Positions 58,072 to 64,000 of a stretch of 64,000 nt of DNA are shown in pieces (positions within the stretch are counted from its first letter, which is position 1; each line of letters starts with the position of its first letter). A program made the translations under genes and the position numbers. The DNA lies in NCBI GenBank assembly GCA_015499985.1, contig JAAAUF010000022.1:42378-106377 (forward strand), given 5' to 3'. The notes under the pieces are model-generated. The model searched no databases, had not been told where the DNA came from, and worked only from the letters and a program-made list of their open reading frames with translations. The DNA comes from Haplosporangium gracile (Eukaryota; Mortierellomycota; Mortierellomycetes; Mortierellales; Mortierellaceae).

Positions 58072-60472
58072 TTAATCGGTGCGACGTTTGACGTAGACAC
58101 GGAGACCGCCCTCCATGGGGAGAGTGAGCGAGGGCATGTAGGTTGCCTTTTGGTCTGGGTTCTCGAGTTCGAAGGTGAACTTTTGGAAGAACATTGACAT
58201 CAATGTCACCGCCTCTGTTACCGCGAATCCTTGGCCCAGGCTATTTGAGAGGGGAGGGAGGGATGGCGTTTGTTTGTCTCGTGTGAGTAAAAACGGAAAA
58301 TTTTGATTGGGATCGACAAAGTAATGGTCGCACTGCAGCAAAATGATGCATGAGAGACGGGGCTGAGAAATGGAAATAATCAACAAAATAATAAACAACA
58401 CGCCTCAAAAGTGAAATAAATAAATAAATAAAAAAACTTACCAGGCGCGTGGTCCATGGTGGAAGGAAACAAACTTTGCAGAAGAAGGTTTATCCATCTT
58501 CTCCCACCGGAAGGGGTTATACACTTTGGCATCGGGACCCCACAACTCCTCTTCCTTCCCCATCGCCCACACATTCCAAGTCACTGTCTCCCCCTTGTGC
58601 ACCTTGATCCCTCCAGGGAGGACGTCATCCTGTGTACAGATCTTGGCGTTACGCGGGACCACAGGGAAGAGGCGGAGGGATTCATTAAAGCAGGCTTCGG
58701 TGAATTTCTGTTGCTTGGTCGTTTCGTAGGTGGGCAAGCCGCCCTTGAGGATCGAGTCGGTTTCTTCGAGAACTCGGGTCACAATAGCAGAATCGGCTTC
58801 GCGACGGTGCATGAGGTAGAATGTCCATGCGAGGGCTTGAGCTGTCGTATCCCGTCCAGCAATAACAAAACTCAACACACTATCAACCAGCATCTCATCT
58901 GACAGGGGCGTCCCACCTTCCTCAGATCCAATATCCATAAACAATTGCAACAGATCCTTCTTCCCCAATCCGACATCCTTACCCTCATCTACCTTCCCTT
59001 GCTGAGCCCTCTCTCTTCTGCGACGATCAATAATTTTCTGGGCGAAATTTCGAACAATGGCACGGTCGGTAGCAATACGCTTGTCGGTTCCTGTCCACCA
59101 GTCGACCAGTTGATAGACGGGGGAGAAAAACCTGCCAGAGAGGTCGTAGTTCAGTCTATCGAAAGCTGCTGCGAATTCTACGTCCTGGGAGGGGTCGTCA
59201 AGGCAACCGAATACTTCTCCGAATGCGATTTCTCCGAATGAGTCTGTTGTTGGATAGAATGGGTGATCGAGAAGGGGAGGTGGTGGTGGTGGGTGACCAG
59301 GTTGGTTGAGAGGGTTCAGAAATTGAAAATTGAAGAAATAAGAGATAAAAGGTTGGATGATGATGAGATGGGATGGAGGATGGAAAAGGAGAAGTGAGAG
59401 TATGTAGTAATCAGGGTTTCGTTAGCGTCAATGGTCTTCAGTTTAACATTGGGTCGACACTATTGTCGAAAAAACCCCTCCCCGTCATGCATAGCGACCA
59501 AGGGATCGAGGATTGAAGGAGAAGAAGGGCATGACATACCAAGAGTGAAGCAGTAAAAGAGCCGCTGAAGATCGACGATCTTGCCGGTGTCGGCAAATGT
59601 GTCAAGGTAGTTGATGGCGCGTTGGGCTTCCTGGACAAAGACGTCGTTGGTGTATTGGCGGAAAGCTTTGATGGTAAAGATTTTGCTCGCGTGCTGTCTC
59701 TGCCATTTCCAGTGCTGTATTGTTGGTGATAAATGGTGGGTGAGGAGGGATGGAGAAGGAGTGAGTGAGTGAGTAAGAAGAAAGTGTGTGCGGATGAGGC
59801 ACATGCACACATACTGAAGTAAAAAGTAGACGGAAAAAGGGGAACAAAATTGCAAACAGGACAAACAAAACAAAAAAAAAAAAAAAAAAAAGGTTATTTA
59901 CTTCTCCATCCGCCGTGAAAATACCTATTTCAAGTAAAATGGCACCACAGGATCAATAGACAAGGATTAGCGTTTTGTTGTCCCTTCAAAAACAAATAAC
60001 CTTTGTTCACATTCATATGCTTTGGTAAGAGACACCTACCATCGCCGACAAGAGGCCCTAGGCTCTGCTTAAACCTCGGTCCCTTCTCATAAATCCAAAA
60101 ATGGGTCCTCAAAACATGATCTATGATCTCTGGATCCTTAACCGTAATCGTCCTTCCAACACCCGGGATCGCCATTGTGTACACTCTCCCGTACTTTGCA
60201 AAGTTACGCTCCTGGGATTGAAGAAAGTCCATCTTGGGGATGGTTGCCATCTCCCAGAAGTTTCCGATGAGTGGGAGGCCAGGAGGACCGGGGAGGTCGG
60301 GGCGGGGGCGGACAAAGAGGACGGAGCGACGGTATTTGTAGACGGTGTAGAGGATAATGGCGAGGAGGAGTTTTCTGCGGTTGGAATTTTGGGCGAGGAG
60401 GGTGAGGAGTGTTTGGGCGAGCTTGGAGGTTACACCCACGGTTGTCACTGGTGAAGCAGTTACAGTTGACAT
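58072..60472 (-). CDS. Cytochrome P450 monooxygenase
   Basis: Five exons: 60472-60040, 59924-59902, 59714-59540, 59243-58442 and 58240-58072; 533 residues. The second exon is only 23 nt. An N-terminal membrane segment (KLLLAIILYTVYKY) is followed by the proline hinge RPDLPGPPGLPLIGNF; then GIFTADGEHWKWQRQ (C-helix region), the I-helix oxygen-binding AGRDTTAQ, ExxR in NESLRLFPVVP, PFRW, and the haem loop FHHGPRACLGQGFA. The haem-ligand Cys codon is split by the last intron. The sequence resembles CYP52/86-like fungal hydroxylases of fatty acids and alkanes, but substrate is inferred only from general likeness. It is anchored in the endoplasmic reticulum. A close paralogue lies 2.4 kb upstream on the same strand. 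Confidence 0.93.
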
Positions 60473-62920
60473 TGTTGTTGTGCGGTGTATGTGTGAATAA
60501 GAGGCGTTGTAGAGTAGGCTGTTGATGAAAGGAAAAGAGTGGAAAGAGGAGTGAGTGAGTTGTAAAGAACAACATAATGAAAAGAAAAAGAGGGAGGAGG
60601 TTGGCCCCTTTAAATACGAAAAGAAACGATAGAGCAGTAGCAAAGTAGAGGAGAAGAAACGATGATCGTTGTATGATTGACTGGCTTGATTCATCTAACC
60701 AGAGACAAGATACGACACAACAGTGAAAAAAGGAGCCGAACACGAAGAAAGAAAAGTTACGAGTGAACGTTCTGAACACAAGAAAGCCGACTCATCCATA
60801 TATCTCTAGTCAAAAAAAAAAGAAAAAAAGAAAAAAATGTGGGTGGCGAGGGTTTTACTGCCGGTATTTAGTAAGACTTGACAAGAACCCTTGTCACGCT
60901 CATCCACCCATCTCTCTCAACTGTGTCTCCGCTGTATCCCCAATTTCCACTTACCGTCATTTCTCCACTCCGTATGTGTACCAAAAAAAAAACAGACTAG
61001 CGCGCAATTGAGTTTTTTGTCTGCACAAAGTGGACATGGTCGTAGGTCCTTCGGCTTTATCTACTTCCGGACCTGTTGTCTGTGCCCTTTTTTTCCTTTA
61101 TTTTTTCTCGTTTTCGTTGTTCGCGCAGGCTCCTGTATGATTCCCTATGGTTTTTCGTTACGACATGGGGATGGTTGGGAAAAAGGATGAAAAGGATGAA
61201 AGGGATGAAAGGGAGAAACAAACAAACAATAAATCGATGAAAAACACAAATCAGAACCTTGCATGAGCAAAAATTGAATGACAGGCTGCACATGAAAATA
61301 GTGACATCCAACCGGACAAGCGGACCCTTTGCTGTATGTGATCGGCTTTCCCGCACCCACACCCTCATTCACACCGCCAGGTGCAATTTACCCTGAACAT
61401 GGACCGGAAATTCTGAGCCAGGGTACTCTTCCCTGTTGCCCTTCCCCACCCATTGCTTACCCGCTCCAAAGTTTATTTTAGAGTTTACCCTGTCTCTTTT
61501 TCTAATTCATTTTTTTCCATTTCCTCATTTCGCAACTGCTAACATGGTCAAAAAAGTGGACGGTGATGATGCGATAGAGGAAATGGTTTTGTCGGGACAA
61601 GGGAGGACTGAACTAACTTTTTTCTTTTTTCTGACAGTTCATGTTGAAGGCTTGCCTTTCTTCGTTTCTCCATGCTAGTACTGTACAGAGCGTGTGTGAG
61701 GCAGGGTACCCTTGTGATTCAAGCCAAGGGGCTGTGAGAGTGAAACCTCTTGGTCCAGAGATGGGATAGAAAGCTATCTGGCACACCTTGCTCCACAACA
61801 ACAAACACCAAACACTAATAAACCTGAGAAACCGTCCACTTTTCAACGTCGACAAGAAATGACGACCAAAGGAGTCACAAAGTGCAGCTGATGAACCAGC
61901 CTCATTTCGTTCTTCGGCCCACCATCCCTCCTATGGCTTCCACAGTTTACTTTATTAACGGACGACGACAAAGGATGTAATCCTTAGCAGGTTCACATGC
62001 CTATTTTTTTTTTTTTTTTTTTTTCGATCGATCACTTTCAGAGCAAAAAGAAAAAATAGGAGGTAATTTTTTTTTTGTATTTTCGGCAAATGGCGAATGA
62101 GGGATGAAGGGGGATGAGACCCACAAAAAATAACGCGACTAGCAGATTATTGTTTCTACGACCTGTTCTTCTAAAGATTCTTTACACTTTTCGAAGATTA
62201 GGTAAACGGATGGGCGGTGAGGGTAGAGGGCGAAATATCTTCTAGCGATGTTCTCCATGCTAAATAATATCGAGATGTATATGATCTAGACGAAAAGCCG
62301 ACTGGTCGGAAAGTCTTCTATTTTGATAAGGCGACTTTTTTCTGGGCAGTGCATAGCAGTAAAGAGTGTGATAGGAGGGCATAATAGCAAGCAATTCAAT
62401 GATGAATGATTTCAGAGAAGGGTTGACGCGACAAAAGAGAAGTGGCCTAGAGTTCACACTAGTTAAGATTGTCTCATGGTGAGAAAAGACTTTCTGTTTT
62501 CCTCTCAACTCTATATAAGAAAATAGGCAAATGATTTGATCTGTGAGCGAGCATGGACAGACCATGGAGCCTCGTTTTCTGGGGAGAACGATTGCTTCCT
62601 TTGCCTCTGGAAAATGCCTATACGAATGCACGCACCTTGTTAACAGTAAAATGGATCATGGACTACGGTATCATCGTTAATATCATCCTTCCTGCCTTTT
62701 CTCTCGTCGTGTGGCGCTGAAAGAAAGCGTTTTCACGGCCTACTCAATCGTCGAGTATTCCTATTATACATAGGCTATCTATTTTCCCTTTTCTTGGTAC
62801 ACATCATTTTATTTCTTCATTCATGTGCTTTCTTGTTCGTGAAATGAAGGTACAGCTATGTAGTATATATAAAAAGAGAAGTTTGACATATGTAACGGCA
62901 AAAAAGAAGAGAAGAGGATT
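60473..62920. other. Intergenic region between the two P450 genes
   Basis: 2.4 kb holding the promoter of the first P450 gene and the 3' region of the second. It includes a run of about 20 T at 62007-62026 and an imperfect GGATGAAA repeat near 61185-61215. No supported ORF. Confidence 0.5.
60609..60616 (-). promoter_or_regulatory. Possible TATA-like element of the P450 gene
   Basis: The minus strand reads TATTTAAA 137 bp before the P450 start codon, at a plausible distance for a short leader. It is a weak match to the consensus. Confidence 0.3.
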
Positions 62921-64000
62921 TTAATCGGTACGACGGTTGACGCGGACACGGAGACCGCCGGCCAAGGGGAGGGTGATGGAGGGAAGGTAGTCTGCTTTCT
63001 GGTCTGGGTTCTCGAGTTCAAAGGTGAACTTTTGGAAGAACATTGACATTAATGTCACTGCCTCTGTCACCGCGAATCCCTGGCCCAAGCTACGCATGAT
63101 TCAAGGAGACGAAGAAGAAATATGAAGGGTTTGTTTGTTTGTTAATAAGTGTAAGAGCAAAGAAAAATTTCTTTTTTGTGATCGACAAAAAAAAAAGAAA
63201 AGAAAAAGGCATATTAGTGTGTACGACAACTTGATTGAAATGTTGCATGGGGAAAAGGGGTTGAAGAATGTAACACAAAAAAAAAAGAAAAAGAAAAGAG
63301 AGATATGACCTACCAGGTGCGTGGTCCATGGTGGAAGGAAAGGAACTTTGACGAATGTGGCTTTTCCTTCATCTCCATCCACCGGAAGGGGTTATACACC
63401 TTGGCATCGGGACCCCATATCTTCTCATCACGTCCCATCGCCCAGGTGTTCCAATTCACACGCTCACCCTTGTACACCTTGATCCCTCCGGGAAGTTCAT
63501 CATCCTGGGTACAAATCCTGGAGCTTCTGGGCACAGCGGGGAACAAACGGGTGGATTCGTGGAAGCAGGCTTCGGCGAATTTCTGTTGCTTGGTGGACTC
63601 GTAGGTGGGCTGACCACCCTTGAGGATAGAGTCGGTTTCTTCTTGCATGCGTTGCACGATTGCTGGGTCGGCTCCTCGACGGTGCATAAGGTAGAATGTC
63701 CATGCAAGGGCCTGGGCAGTCGTGTCGCGTCCTGCAATGATGAAGTTCAGCACACTGTCCACTAACATTTCATCCGACAGAGGTGTTCCATCCTCCTCGG
63801 ACCCAATATCCATGAACAACTGCAACAAATCCTTCCTGCCCAGCCCGGCATCCTTACCCTCGTCCGCTCGACCCTTTTCCTGACGTTCACGACGACGACG
63901 GTCAATGATCTTTTGCGCAAAGTCACGAACAATGGCACGGTCGGCAGCAATACGCTTGTCGGTTCCTGTCCACCAGTCGACCAGTTGATAGACGGGGGAG
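62921..64000 (-). CDS. Cytochrome P450 monooxygenase, tandem paralogue, 5' part outside the window
   Basis: The last two exons are present, 64000-63314 (continuing beyond the window) and 63089-62921, with the final intron at the same place as in the neighbouring gene, again splitting the haem-ligand Cys codon (FHHGPRTCLGQGFA). The I-helix reads AGRDTTAQ, the ExxR motif is ESTR in HESTRLFPAVP, and PFRW is conserved. Over the last exon I count seven amino-acid differences in 56 residues from the other copy, while the intron bodies differ completely in sequence and length. The frame is intact throughout. The two genes probably act on related substrates. Confidence 0.93.

Overview
The window is nuclear DNA of a filamentous fungus, most likely an early-diverging one of the Mortierella type (Mucoromycota). 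The reasons are: genes split by short GT...AG introns (about 70-150 nt, donors mostly GTAAGT or GTACGT); pyrimidine-rich leaders and long A/T runs between genes; a lineage-style family of Sel1-repeat proteins; and a P450 pair with a Mortierella-like look. The taxonomic call is inference. A 10-base N run at 31152-31161 shows that this is a draft assembly. Exon joins were set by hand from splice signals, reading frame and remembered family alignments; every multi-exon model given here closes in frame.

Layout from left to right: the 3' end of a ubiquitin-specific protease (1-625); a BTB/POZ protein (761-2746, -) and a truncated relic of a second copy (3081-3420, -); a 1535-residue RhoGEF with DH, PH and FYVE domains plus a second FYVE-like finger (3755-8872, -); a gene-poor 2.9 kb; an orphan 221-residue protein (11778-12443, -); an intact Sel1-repeat protein (13304-15233, +) followed by a long, recently decayed paralogue (15423-18746, +); a GRASP Golgi protein (19480-22086, +); an HPP-family membrane protein (22300-24013, -); a Sec2-type Rab exchange factor (25349-28110, +); 3.3 kb without genes; a Kelch membrane protein (31380-33597, -); a retropepsin-like protein without the catalytic motif (35485-36051, -); the DNA-repair protein NBS1 (36396-39833, +); an F-box/LRR protein (39990-42341, -); an O6-alkylguanine-DNA alkyltransferase (42625-43469, +); a third, heavily decayed Sel1 relic (43838-44940); a decayed ORF of possible transposon origin (45366-46680); about 6 kb with no recognisable gene; a Met30/SCON-2-like F-box/WD40 protein (52655-55174, +); prohibitin-1 (55668-57596, +); and two tandem cytochrome P450 genes on the minus strand, the second cut by the window end (58072-60472 and 62921-64000).

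Most genes are ordinary housekeeping or signalling genes: ubiquitin handling (USP, BTB, two F-box proteins), membrane traffic and polarity (RhoGEF, GRASP, Sec2), genome maintenance (NBS1, MGMT), mitochondria (prohibitin) and oxidative metabolism (P450s). They are not an operon-like system. The less ordinary material is the Sel1 family with its conserved N-terminal module, caught in one intact and two decaying copies; the NBS1 protein with two tandem Mre11-binding-type motifs; the protease-like protein without an active site; the RhoGEF whose second zinc finger is interrupted by a long insert; and the unexplained gene-free stretches.
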